Shown here in pieces: positions 35,056 to 42,023 of a DNA stretch of 64,000 nt. A program made the translations under genes and the position numbers. Position 1 is the first letter of the stretch, and every line of letters begins with the position of its first letter. This DNA comes from Avoscillospira sp045652125 (GTDB lineage: Bacteria > Bacillota > Clostridia > Oscillospirales > Oscillospiraceae): NCBI GenBank assembly GCA_045652125.1, contig JAZRTT010000037.1, forward strand, positions 49,097 to 113,096. The letters are read 5' to 3'. The notes beneath the pieces are model-generated. The model was not told where the DNA came from. It saw only the letters and a program-made list of their open reading frames with translations, and did not search any database.

Positions 35056-35937
35056 GTGAAATTATCTTTGGTTTCGGTGCCGAAGTCTTTTACATCTTAC
35101 AGACAGGCAATCGATTTTTGCGTAAAAAACCAAATTCCCGGATTGGAGCTGTTTCCGATGATGGAATTGGAACAGGGGGATCCGGAGACTGCACGGCAGA
35201 TCGCCGAAGAAGCCCGGGAAAAGGGACTGGAGATCACCTGCTTTTCTGCCGGTGTGGATCTGGCTGCCCAAGATGGCAAGGATCGGGTGAGCCAATTGAA
35301 AAGATGGGTAGACTGTGCTGTGGCTGCAGGCAGTCCCTATCTGCACCATACATTAGCCCTGAGCCTGACCCCGTCTTACGGCCCTGTAACATTTCAGGAT
35401 ATTAAGAATCGGGTGACACCGGCGGCAAGAGAGGTATTTGACTATGCTGCAGACCGGGGTGTCCTGTGTCTGTACGAAGATCAGGGTCTCTACTGCAATG
35501 GCAGTGTACGGTTTGGAGACTTTTTGTCCCAGATAGACCGGCCGGCCGGGATGTGTCTGGATTTGGGCAATTGCCTGTTTGTGGATGAAATGCCGGAAGT
35601 GTTTGCCGGGACATTCCTGCCGCTGGTGAGACACGTACATCTGAAAGATTATCAGGTTCGTCCGGCCCATATGCCCCATCCCGGGGAGGGCTGCTATGTG
35701 ACTGCCTGCGGAAACTATCTGATCGAAGTGCCCATGGGGCATGGTTCGGTCAATTTTGAAACAGTATTTACGATGCTTCTGCGGCAGGGGTATGACGGTT
35801 GGTTTTCCTCGGAATATACGTGTTCCGGCGATACGGAGGGATTGGAGCTGGGGCTTCGGAATGTACGCCGCTATTATGAAAATGCCGGCCGTACGGTTGC
35901 GATCTCAGGAACTACGGCGATGCTGACTGCCGAATAA
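35056..35937 (+). CDS. Sugar phosphate isomerase/epimerase family protein (xylose isomerase-like TIM barrel)
   Basis: This 293-residue protein has the AP-endonuclease-2/xylose isomerase-like TIM barrel. Metal-ligand candidates are in VLCLYEDQGL, MCLDLGNCLFVDE, VRHVHLKDYQ and WFSSEYT, in the usual Glu-Asp-His-Glu order. GTG at 35056 is the start, with GGGAGGC just upstream. It lies 76 bases after the DUF4432 gene and ends at a strong terminator. It probably epimerises or isomerises a sugar derivative in the same pathway, but the substrate cannot be read from sequence. Confidence 0.85.
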   Translation: MKLSLVSVPKSFTSYRQAIDFCVKNQIPGLELFPMMELEQGDPETARQIAEEAREKGLEITCFSAGVDLAAQDGKDRVSQLKRWVDCAVAAGSPYLHHTLALSLTPSYGPVTFQDIKNRVTPAAREVFDYAADRGVLCLYEDQGLYCNGSVRFGDFLSQIDRPAGMCLDLGNCLFVDEMPEVFAGTFLPLVRHVHLKDYQVRPAHMPHPGEGCYVTACGNYLIEVPMGHGSVNFETVFTMLLRQGYDGWFSSEYTCSGDTEGLELGLRNVRRYYENAGRTVAISGTTAMLTAE

Positions 35938-35949
35938 ATACCGAGCAAA

Positions 35950-35990
35950 AAAGAGGGTATGTATCCAAAGGTACATACCCTCTTTGTCTA
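35950..35990. terminator. Bidirectional terminator
   Basis: AAAGAGGGTATGTA (35950-35963) pairs perfectly with TACATACCCTCTTT (35972-35985). A/T tracts lie at both ends. It ends the isomerase-like gene (+) and trmO (-). Confidence 0.88.
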
Positions 35991-36686
35991 TTCATTTTTT
36001 GGTGCGTTCTGTAAGTTTTCCACTTCACAAACAGTCAGGATACCATTTTGCACCCGAAAACGAAAGTCATAGCCGCCGAAGGCTACGCCGTAGACCCGTT
36101 CCGGGTCGTTCTGGTAAGAGGGGCGGGGATCCTGGGAGAGAAGCTTCAGGATAGGTTCCCGAAGCCGCTGCGGTACCATATCCATCCACGGCTCCGGGAA
36201 TACGACCTGCAAGGAATATTCCCGAACAGGTTCAGCAAAACCGCCCGTGGCGTCGGGATGGCTGTCTGTGTATGGAAGGTAGGGCTTGATATCCAGAATG
36301 GGGGTCCCGTCCATAAGGTCGGCACCGGCCACATGGATAACAGGGCCTTGTGGCGTGTGAAGATCAATGTCCAACAGTTTTACGGAGGAAAGACCGATGG
36401 GATTGGGCCGAAAGGGGGAGCGTGTGGCAAAGACACCCATTCTGGTTTTACCGCCCAATCTGGGAGGCAAAACGGTGGGAGACCAGCCGTCCCGAATGGC
36501 CTCTGAAAAGACCCACAGAAGCCAAAGATGAGACCAGCCTTCCAGTCCCCGCAGGGCATCTTCATTCCGATAGGGCGGTGAAAAAACAATGGTGCTTTCC
36601 ACCTGCTCCACCAGACCGCTCTGCCGTGGGATGCCGAATTTGGCCGTATAATCGTTGTGAATATGGGCAATGGGTTGAAACTCCAT
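35988..36686 (-). CDS. trmO: tRNA (N6-threonylcarbamoyladenosine37-N6)-methyltransferase TrmO
   Basis: TrmO (TsaA/YaeB family) methylates t6A37 of certain tRNAs from S-adenosylmethionine. The 232-residue sequence has GIPRQSGLVEQVESTIVF, LEGWSHLWLLWVF, the SAM-binding loop FATRSPFRPNPIGLSSVKLL, and GTPILDIKPYLPYTDS. The C-terminal extension contains DPRPSY, common in the bacterial enzyme. It is a single gene. It is divergent from csoR, with fewer than 50 bases between its start and the csoR promoter. Confidence 0.93.
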   Translation of the reverse strand: MEFQPIAHIHNDYTAKFGIPRQSGLVEQVESTIVFSPPYRNEDALRGLEGWSHLWLLWVFSEAIRDGWSPTVLPPRLGGKTRMGVFATRSPFRPNPIGLSSVKLLDIDLHTPQGPVIHVAGADLMDGTPILDIKPYLPYTDSHPDATGGFAEPVREYSLQVVFPEPWMDMVPQRLREPILKLLSQDPRPSYQNDPERVYGVAFGGYDFRFRVQNGILTVCEVENLQNAPKNE

Positions 36687-36734
36687 GGAATCGCTCCTTC
36701 GTGTATTTGCCTTATTTTATCATTCATTTCCTCC

Positions 36735-36763
36735 TTGACATATACCCTATGGGGGTATATAAT
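36735..36763 (+). promoter_or_regulatory. csoR-copA promoter with embedded copper operator
   Basis: Perfect TTGACA (36735-36740) and TATAAT (36758-36763) have a 17-base spacer. A dyad, ATATACCC (36740-36747) with GGGTATAT (36753-36760), fills the spacer and overlaps both elements. It resembles known CsoR boxes, so apo-CsoR would block RNA polymerase directly. Confidence 0.85.
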
Positions 36764-36788
36764 GCAGATAAAGTAAGGAGGCAATACC

Positions 36789-37079
36789 ATGGAAAAATGT
36801 TGTAAGGTGACTTTACGGGACCCGGAGGAACAGAAAAAACTGGTCAATCGGCTCAACCGAATCGAAGGTCAGATTCGCGGTATTCGGACAATGGTGGAGG
36901 GCGATGCTTATTGCAACGATATTCTTGTCCAGTCTGCGGCAGTGTCGGCGGCTCTGAACGCCTTCAACCGGGAACTGATTTCGGAGCATATGCATCACTG
37001 TGTGGCCCGGGATTTGCGAAATGGGCAGGATGAGGTCATAGATGAACTGGTCTTGACCCTGCAGAAATTGATGAAGTAG
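36789..37079 (+). CDS. csoR: Copper-sensing repressor CsoR
   Basis: This is a 96-residue all-helical DUF156 repressor. The family core is LVNRLNRIEGQIRGIRTMVEG. The Cu(I) ligand set Cys-His-Cys is present: Cys in DAYCNDILVQ, and His plus Cys in SEHMHHC. It should repress its own operon and release DNA on binding Cu(I). TAAGGAG lies 8 bases before the ATG. copA starts 8 bases after the stop. An unusual Cys pair, MEKCC, stands at the very N terminus. Confidence 0.92.
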   Translation: MEKCCKVTLRDPEEQKKLVNRLNRIEGQIRGIRTMVEGDAYCNDILVQSAAVSAALNAFNRELISEHMHHCVARDLRNGQDEVIDELVLTLQKLMK

Positions 37080-37087
37080 GTGATGAA

Positions 37088-39538
37088 ATGAATCAGTTTC
37101 AGGTAACGGGCATGACCTGTGCCGCCTGTTCCGGTCGTGTGGAGAAGGCCGTATCTGCCGTAGAGGGCGTAAGTGTCTGTTCGGTCAATCTTTTGACCAA
37201 CTCTATGACGGTGGAAGGCGGTGACACTTCTGCTATCATCCGCGCTGTGGAACAGGCCGGTTACGGCGCTTCCCTCAAGGGAAAACCCTTGCAGAAACAG
37301 GAAACCTCCTTGAAGGATAAGCAAATGCCTCTCATGAAGAGAAGATTGCTGGCATCTTTGGTTTTTCTTGTGGTTCTCATGTATCTTTCCATGGGTCACG
37401 CCATGTGGAACTGGCCGGTCCCGGCATTTTTGCGGGACCCTGTTTCGCTGGCATTGGCTCAGCTTTTGCTGACAGCCGTGGTCATGGTCATCAACCAGAA
37501 AATTTATATTAATGGCGTCAAAGGCGTTGTGCATAAGACGCCCAACATGGATACCCTTGTGGCGCTGGGTTCTTCTGCCGGATTTCTATACAGCATTGCT
37601 TCTTTGTTCTCTATGATCGTAACACACGAAGCCCATGACCGGCATTTGTATTTTGAATCCACAGCCATGATTCTGACTCTCATTACCCTTGGCAGGATGC
37701 TGGAGGCGAGAGCCAAGGGAAGAACCACCGATGCCCTGCAAAGCCTGATGAAGCTTGCACCCAAGACCGCCATTGTCTTCCGGGATGGTGCAGAAACGGA
37801 AGTTCCTGTGGAGCAGGTGATTCTCGGCGATATTTTTATTGTTCGTCCCGGTGAAAGCATCCCTGTGGATGGTGTGATTTTGGAAGGTCACAGTGCAATT
37901 AACGAGTCCGCGTTGACAGGTGAGAGCATCCCGGTGGACAAAAAGGAGGGGGACGGAGTTTCTGCCGCCACCATCAATCAAGATGGCTTTCTTCGCTGCC
38001 GGGCTACCAGAGTGGGGCAGGATACCACCCTTTCTCAGATCATCACCATGGTCTCAGATGCTGCTGCCACGAAAGCACCCATCGCAAAAGTTGCAGATAA
38101 AGTCGCCGGGGTCTTTGTGCCGGTAGTTTTGTCTATCGCCATTGTGACCATAATCATTTGGCTGCTTGCAGGCCAGACCTTTGGCTATGCCTTGGCCAGG
38201 GGGATTTCCGTTCTGGTCATCAGTTGTCCCTGTGCACTGGGTCTTGCCACACCTGTGGCCATTATGGTGGCTGCCGGAGTCGGTGCAAGAAACGGAATCT
38301 TGTTCAAAACCGCCGCATCTATGGAAGAAATGGGACGTATCGATACGGTGGTGTTGGATAAGACCGGCACTATCACCAAGGGTCATCCCATGGTAACGGA
38401 TATCCTGCCTGTGAACTGCTCACAGGAGGAATTGCTCCGCGCTGCCTCAGCGCTGGAAGCAAAAAGTGAACATCCTCTGGCAAAGGCGGTTTTGGAGCAG
38501 GCAGAAGAGCCCCCCATGGACATTACGGAGTTTCAGGCTTTGCCTGGCAACGGGCTTATGGGCAAGCTGAAAAATGATTGGCTTTGCGGTGGCAATCTGA
38601 AATTTATCTCGGAACAGGCCGAAGTTCCCAAAGCAGTCAGAAAGCAGGCAGAAACCTTGTCCGAACAGGGAAAAACTCCCTTGTTCTTTAGCCGAAACGG
38701 CTCTGTTTTGGGTATCATTGCCGTAGCAGATACCATGAAAGAAGACAGCCCCAAGGCTATAAGAGAGTTACAGAACATGGGAATTCGCACAATTATGTTA
38801 ACCGGAGACAATGAACGGACAGCCAAAGCCGTGGGAAATGAGGTGGGGGTCGATGAGGTGATCGCCGATGTTCTGCCAGCCGGTAAGGAACAGGTGATCC
38901 GGGAACTGAAGACCCATGGAAAGGTCGCCATGGTGGGCGACGGCATCAACGATGCACCGGCTCTTACCCGGGCTCACGTGGGAATCGCCATTGGGGCAGG
39001 TGCAGACGTGGCGATAGACGCTGCCGATGTGGTGCTGATGAAAGGGAATTTGTCCGATGTGACGGCAGCTATTCGTCTGGGTCGGGCTACATTGGGCAAC
39101 ATCCGTCTGAACCTGTTTTGGGCATTCTTCTATAATCTGATTGGGATCCCCCTGGCTGCCGGTGCTTTTGTCCATTGGCTTGGCTGGGAACTGAACCCTA
39201 TGTTCGGTGCGGCGGCCATGAGCCTGTCCAGTATTTGTGTAGTTTCCAATGCGTTAAGGCTCAATCTGCTGAAACTTCATGATGCAAGCCATGACCGTAA
39301 AAAACGCAGAAAAAAGGAGAGAAAAACCATGACTAAGACCATGAAGATCGAAGGCATCATGTGCGGCCACTGTGAAGCCCGGGTGAAAAAGGCGCTGGAG
39401 GCTCTGGACGCCGTGGAGCTGGCGGAAGTCAGCCATGAAAACGGTACTGCTATTGTGACCCTCAAGTCCGCAGTTTCCGACGAAGTGCTGAAAAACGCCG
39501 TAGAGGCACAGGATTACAAGGTGATTTCCATTGAGTAA
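37088..39538 (+). CDS. copA: Copper-exporting P1B-type ATPase with an extra C-terminal metal-binding domain
   Basis: This 816-residue copper pump begins with a heavy-metal-associated domain with MTCAACS (Cys11, Cys14). Membrane helices and the actuator motif TGES follow. The transmembrane CPC is at 380-382, the phosphorylated Asp424 is in DKTGTITKGHP, the HP motif is in SEHPLAKA, and GDGINDAP is present. After the last helices, a basic linker (KKRRKKERK) joins a second metal-binding domain, residues about 748-816, with MCGHC. The usual enzyme ends soon after the last helix, so the fused domain is unusual. The ribosome-binding site before ATG 37088 is weak (AGGTGA), suggesting coupling to csoR. 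Confidence 0.93.
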   Translation: MNQFQVTGMTCAACSGRVEKAVSAVEGVSVCSVNLLTNSMTVEGGDTSAIIRAVEQAGYGASLKGKPLQKQETSLKDKQMPLMKRRLLASLVFLVVLMYLSMGHAMWNWPVPAFLRDPVSLALAQLLLTAVVMVINQKIYINGVKGVVHKTPNMDTLVALGSSAGFLYSIASLFSMIVTHEAHDRHLYFESTAMILTLITLGRMLEARAKGRTTDALQSLMKLAPKTAIVFRDGAETEVPVEQVILGDIFIVRPGESIPVDGVILEGHSAINESALTGESIPVDKKEGDGVSAATINQDGFLRCRATRVGQDTTLSQIITMVSDAAATKAPIAKVADKVAGVFVPVVLSIAIVTIIIWLLAGQTFGYALARGISVLVISCPCALGLATPVAIMVAAGVGARNGILFKTAASMEEMGRIDTVVLDKTGTITKGHPMVTDILPVNCSQEELLRAASALEAKSEHPLAKAVLEQAEEPPMDITEFQALPGNGLMGKLKNDWLCGGNLKFISEQAEVPKAVRKQAETLSEQGKTPLFFSRNGSVLGIIAVADTMKEDSPKAIRELQNMGIRTIMLTGDNERTAKAVGNEVGVDEVIADVLPAGKEQVIRELKTHGKVAMVGDGINDAPALTRAHVGIAIGAGADVAIDAADVVLMKGNLSDVTAAIRLGRATLGNIRLNLFWAFFYNLIGIPLAAGAFVHWLGWELNPMFGAAAMSLSSICVVSNALRLNLLKLHDASHDRKKRRKKERKTMTKTMKIEGIMCGHCEARVKKALEALDAVELAEVSHENGTAIVTLKSAVSDEVLKNAVEAQDYKVISIE
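39329..39538 (+). CDS. CopZ-like copper chaperone, possible separate product from an internal in-frame start in copA
   Basis: An ATG at 39329 lies in frame with copA (codon 748) and is preceded by AAGGAG at 39314-39319 with a 9-base gap, a better site than that of copA itself. Translation from here would give a 69-residue free heavy-metal-associated protein with MCGHC, like CopZ. The alternative is that only the fusion is made. The site is visible; its use is inferred. Confidence 0.6.
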   Translation: MTKTMKIEGIMCGHCEARVKKALEALDAVELAEVSHENGTAIVTLKSAVSDEVLKNAVEAQDYKVISIE

Positions 39539-39544
39539 GTAAGA

Positions 39545-39579
39545 AATACCGCCGGGGGGATCCCCCTTCCGGCGGTATT
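39545..39579 (+). other. Hairpin after copA
   Basis: AATACCGCC (39545-39553) pairs with GGCGGTATT (39571-39579), with an inner GGGGGATCCCCC palindrome. No T tract follows, so it may be a factor-dependent or weak terminator. Confidence 0.5.
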
Positions 39580-39592
39580 CGACCCAAAGTGC

Positions 39593-39621
39593 TTGCATTT
39601 CTCAGGTGGATATGGTAAAAT
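39593..39621 (+). promoter_or_regulatory. tRNA-Gly promoter
   Basis: TTGCAT (39593-39598) and TAAAAT (39616-39621) have a 17-base spacer. The tRNA begins 12 bases downstream. Confidence 0.7.
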
Positions 39622-39633
39622 AACCCGGAAACT

Positions 39634-39707
39634 GCGGGATTAGTTCATCGGTAGAACGGCAGCTTCCCAAGCTGCATAGGCGGGTTCGACTCCCGTATCC
39701 CGCTCCA
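39634..39707 (+). tRNA. tRNA-Gly, anticodon CCC
   Basis: A full cloverleaf can be drawn. The acceptor GCGGGAT (39634-39640) pairs with ATCCCGC (39697-39703). The D stem is GTTC/GAAC. The anticodon stem GCAGC/GCTGC has loop TTCCCAA, anticodon CCC at 39666-39668. The T arm is GCGGG-TTCGACT-CCCGT. The discriminator T and an encoded CCA end the gene at 39707. Confidence 0.96.
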
Positions 39708-39753
39708 AACGCAACAGGGCACCCATTCGGGTGCCCTGTTGCGTTTGGAGCGG
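39700..39753 (+). repeat. 25-bp inverted repeat that includes the tRNA-Gly 3' end
   Basis: Bases 39700-39724 are perfectly complementary to 39729-39753 around an ATTC loop. The left arm contains the last four acceptor bases, discriminator and CCA of the tRNA. There is no T tract after the right arm. It may work as a terminator or in 3' processing. Confidence 0.85.
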
Positions 39754-39842
39754 CGCAGCCGCGGAGTACCTGTGAAATCTTCGTTGTAAGTATGATATTC
39801 GTTAAAAACGCAAGCAAATCAAATGCATCAACAAACCGGAAT

Positions 39843-40565
39843 TTATTTGCTGTTATAGACTTCAATTGCTGCGCAGATAAATGCCGCTGTACCATCAGCG
39901 TGCCTGTCGATATTGTTCTTGAAACGTTCATCCAAAGTATACATCTGACCGAGGCCTGCTAAAATCTCATTTGTGCAGCGATAGTAATTTTCGGTAATAT
40001 GGTTTTGCAGCATCTTCACAAGGTTCTGTGCTTCGGCTGAGTCAGGCATTTCTCCGCGTCTCATGCACGCAGCAAACTCTGCCATGATGTGGTCCATTCC
40101 CTCGGCAAGGTCATTCCACTTCTGTTTGGAATAATCCCCGGTCTTTTCTGCGTGTTCCTTGTATGCAGGAGTTTGTCCCCATTTTTCTTTGACTTCAACT
40201 TTGTATTTTTCAAAGTTACTGTTGTCAAAAGCGCTCATTATATTTTCTCCTTTCACGGCACCGTCAATGGCAGAGATCAGTCGTTCCAACCGTTCTTTTT
40301 TGAGTGTGAGTAGTTTCTTTTGCTCTTTCAGCGCCTTGTTTTTGTCATAATTGGGGGATGACAAAATTTCTCCGATGCTCCTTAAAGAAAAGTCAAGTTC
40401 ACGGTAAAAGAGAATCTCCTGCATACGAAAGAGGGATTTTTCATCGTAATAACGATAGCCCGTAGACCTGTCGACGAAGGCCGGTGTCAACAATCCTATT
40501 TCATCGTAGTAATGAAGCGTGCGCACACTTACACCCGTAAATTCGGCAAATTCTTTGATCTGCAT
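39843..40565 (-). CDS. MerR-family regulator with TipAS-like effector domain
   Basis: This 240-residue regulator has an N-terminal MerR winged helix (IKEFAEFTGVSVRTLHYYDEIGLLTPA) and a recognition wing with RYYDEKSL. A dimerising coiled coil with KEQKKLLTLKKERLERL follows, and then a TipAS-like C-terminal domain (about 120-240, with KWNDLAEGMDHIM). TipAS domains bind thiopeptide-like or other hydrophobic ligands; the ligand here is unknown. I use ATG 40565. A TTG at 40571 is better spaced from AGGTGA and would add two residues. No target gene other than itself is adjacent. Confidence 0.88.
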   Translation of the reverse strand: MQIKEFAEFTGVSVRTLHYYDEIGLLTPAFVDRSTGYRYYDEKSLFRMQEILFYRELDFSLRSIGEILSSPNYDKNKALKEQKKLLTLKKERLERLISAIDGAVKGENIMSAFDNSNFEKYKVEVKEKWGQTPAYKEHAEKTGDYSKQKWNDLAEGMDHIMAEFAACMRRGEMPDSAEAQNLVKMLQNHITENYYRCTNEILAGLGQMYTLDERFKNNIDRHADGTAAFICAAIEVYNSK

Positions 40566-40592
40566 GTTCAATTTTATCACCTCACAAAACAG

Positions 40593-40623
40593 AGCATACA
40601 CTATAACGGAGCGTGAGAGTCAA
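40593..40623 (-). promoter_or_regulatory. MerR-type autoregulated promoter with 19-bp spacer
   Basis: On the minus strand TTGACT (40623-40618) and TATGCT (40598-40593) are separated by 19 bases. The spacer holds the imperfect dyad CACGCT-CCGTT-ATAGTG. A 19-bp spacer with a dyad is the hallmark of promoters that MerR proteins untwist. Confidence 0.7.
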
Positions 40624-40718
40624 TGCCTTTTTGAAAAAAGGTTGGTGCTCTGCGCATAAATGATTATAGCAATGCGGCGCAAATAAATCTACCAAAATGG
40701 CAGGGTCTCATTTTTATC

Positions 40719-40747
40719 TTGTTATGCGGTTTTTCATGTGCTAAAAT
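40719..40747 (+). promoter_or_regulatory. Promoter of the DUF3786 gene
   Basis: TTGTTA (40719-40724) and TAAAAT (40742-40747) have a 17-base spacer, 30 bases before the ATG. Confidence 0.55.
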
Positions 40748-40776
40748 ACAAAAAATCGCAATGGCAGGTGAGGAAC

Positions 40777-41430
40777 ATGATACGGATATCCAATTACGAT
40801 CGACAGGTGGATATTGCCAGAGGGATCTTCCTGCAATATGACCAACAGCGACTGATCCGAAAGTACAGCCTTTCGGCCGATGATCGGTTTCTTTATTTGT
40901 CCTATTTGCGTATTCCGTTCCGAATCTGCCGCGAAAGTGGCCGAATCGATGAAACGGTCGGAGATATGTGGGTGGAATGCCGCAATTTTGAGACGGTCAT
41001 GACCATCTACGATCTGCTCTGTCATGGCAGGGAAGACCGACTGCCGCCTCTTTCCGGTCAATGGACGACTGTGGGCGGTTTTGCAGTTGCCGGCTCTCCC
41101 GGTGCCGACACCTTCACAAAGGAATATGCTGTGTTTTTTGACTGCAACATGGAGCGTTTGCCTATGGCCTGCAAAAAAATGGGCGGTATCATGCAGCCCC
41201 TGACGGCGAGAGCAGATGTGACCTGTTTGTTTCCTGTGACGGATTTCTTTTCCGTTGTCTTGCAATTCTGGTCGGGAGATGAAGAATTTCCACCGAAGAT
41301 CCATTTGCTGTGGGACAAAAACGCTATGGAATATCTTCTCTTTGAAACGACTTACTATCTGCAAGGAGATCTTTTGGAGCGATTGAAGCAGATTTTGCTT
41401 AATTTTTCATTTCCAAAAGTTGATTATTGA
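40777..41430 (+). CDS. DUF3786 family protein
   Basis: This 217-residue cytoplasmic protein fits the DUF3786 family. The characteristic C-terminal half contains VTCLFPVTDFFSVVLQFW, GDEEFPPKIHLLWDKNAMEYL and FETTYYLQGDLLERL. Some relatives lie beside corrinoid or methyltransferase genes, but no such gene is nearby, so the function is open. ATG at 40777 follows AGGTGAGGA. The tRNA-Asp promoter overlaps the last codons. Confidence 0.75.
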   Translation: MIRISNYDRQVDIARGIFLQYDQQRLIRKYSLSADDRFLYLSYLRIPFRICRESGRIDETVGDMWVECRNFETVMTIYDLLCHGREDRLPPLSGQWTTVGGFAVAGSPGADTFTKEYAVFFDCNMERLPMACKKMGGIMQPLTARADVTCLFPVTDFFSVVLQFWSGDEEFPPKIHLLWDKNAMEYLLFETTYYLQGDLLERLKQILLNFSFPKVDY

Positions 41431-41455
41431 CAAGTTGCACCTTGGTCGCTATAAT
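41427..41455 (+). promoter_or_regulatory. tRNA-Asp promoter
   Basis: TTGACA (41427-41432) and TATAAT (41450-41455) are both perfect consensus with a 17-base spacer, as expected for a strong stable-RNA promoter. The -35 overlaps the DUF3786 stop codon. Confidence 0.85.
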
Positions 41456-41487
41456 GATAGCGGTCAAGGACAGCTGTCCTGCATTTT

Positions 41488-41564
41488 GGCCCGGTGGTGC
41501 AGTCGGTTAGCACGCCAGCCTGTCACGCTGGAGGTCGACGGTTCGAGTCCGTTCCGGGTCGCCA
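41488..41564 (+). tRNA. tRNA-Asp, anticodon GTC
   Basis: The acceptor GGCCCGG (41488-41494) pairs with CCGGGTC (41554-41560) with one G-T. The D stem is GTGC/GCAC. The anticodon arm is CCAGC-CTGTCAC-GCTGG, with GTC as anticodon. The T arm is GACGG-TTCGAGT-CCGTT. Discriminator G and encoded CCA end at 41564. Confidence 0.96.
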
Positions 41565-41608
41565 AAGAATAAACATCCACCCCAACGGGTGGATGTTTAT
41601 TCTTTTGT
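41564..41608 (+). terminator. tRNA-Asp terminator
   Basis: A perfect 19-bp stem pairs 41564-41582 with 41587-41605 around CAAC and ends in TTATTCTTTTG. The left arm begins at the last A of the CCA end. Confidence 0.88.
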
Positions 41609-41613
41609 TCAAA

Positions 41614-41704
41614 GGAACGGACTCGAAAGGCGGCTCTTGGCGACAGTCCGGTGGACTGTCGCAACCGCCGTGGCTTTTCCGCAGAAAAGCGAGTCCGTTC
41701 CGGG
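41614..41704 (+). repeat. Structured element with outer arms copied from the tRNA-Asp T arm
   Basis: GGAACGGACTCG (41614-41625) pairs with CGAGTCCGTTCC (41690-41701), forming a 12-bp outer stem. Inside are two hairpins. GCGACAGTCC/GGACTGTCGC (41640-41649, 41653-41662) is extended by GGCGG/CCGCC. GCTTTTC/GAAAAGC spans 41673-41690. The right arm plus GGG (41690-41704) is a 15-base direct repeat of 41544-41558 in the tRNA. The left arm is its inverse. No ORF across this region is credible. Confidence 0.8.
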
Positions 41705-41743
41705 CAAACGGAAAGTTTTCTCCCTTTTTCCTCAAAATACCCG

Positions 41744-41771
41744 TTGACATTGGTAGAAATCATGGTAAAAT
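41744..41771 (+). promoter_or_regulatory. Promoter of the alaS transcript
   Basis: TTGACA (41744-41749) and TAAAAT (41766-41771) have a 16-base spacer, just ahead of the alanine T-box leader. Confidence 0.7.
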
Positions 41772-41777
41772 AACACC

Positions 41778-42010
41778 GATATGTCAATTGCTTTGACGAA
41801 GTCAGCCTTGGTGACGGCCTTTAGCGAGAAAGGGATGGTGCAAGCCTTTTGGGAACCGGACCATGGCAGCCGCTTCTGAGCATCCCGGCGAGGAGTCGGG
41901 CGGTCCATCCCCGATACAGGATGACTAAGATGCCGGACTTCCGGCAATTAGGGTGGTACCGTGAAGTTTATTGCTTCGCCCCTATGTTTGGGGCGAAGCA
42001 TATTTTTTTA
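41778..42010 (+). promoter_or_regulatory. T-box riboswitch leader of alaS, alanine-sensing
   Basis: The leader has the T-box AGGGTGGTACCGTG at 41950-41963. The specifier region reads CATGGCAGCCGCTTCTGAG, where GCC is in the expected specifier position; GCA beside it would also be an alanine codon. Uncharged tRNA-Ala should promote readthrough into alaS. Confidence 0.93.
41972..42010 (+). terminator. Terminator hairpin of the alaS T-box
   Basis: TGCTTCGCCCC (41972-41982) pairs perfectly with GGGGCGAAGCA (41990-42000). Seven T residues follow at 42003-42009. Confidence 0.92.
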
Positions 42011-42023
42011 AGGAGATTTGACT

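Noticed and set aside
41494..41796. Open frames running through tRNA-Asp and the structured element
   Set aside because: They overlap a certain tRNA, its terminator and a promoter, and their length comes from the repeats.
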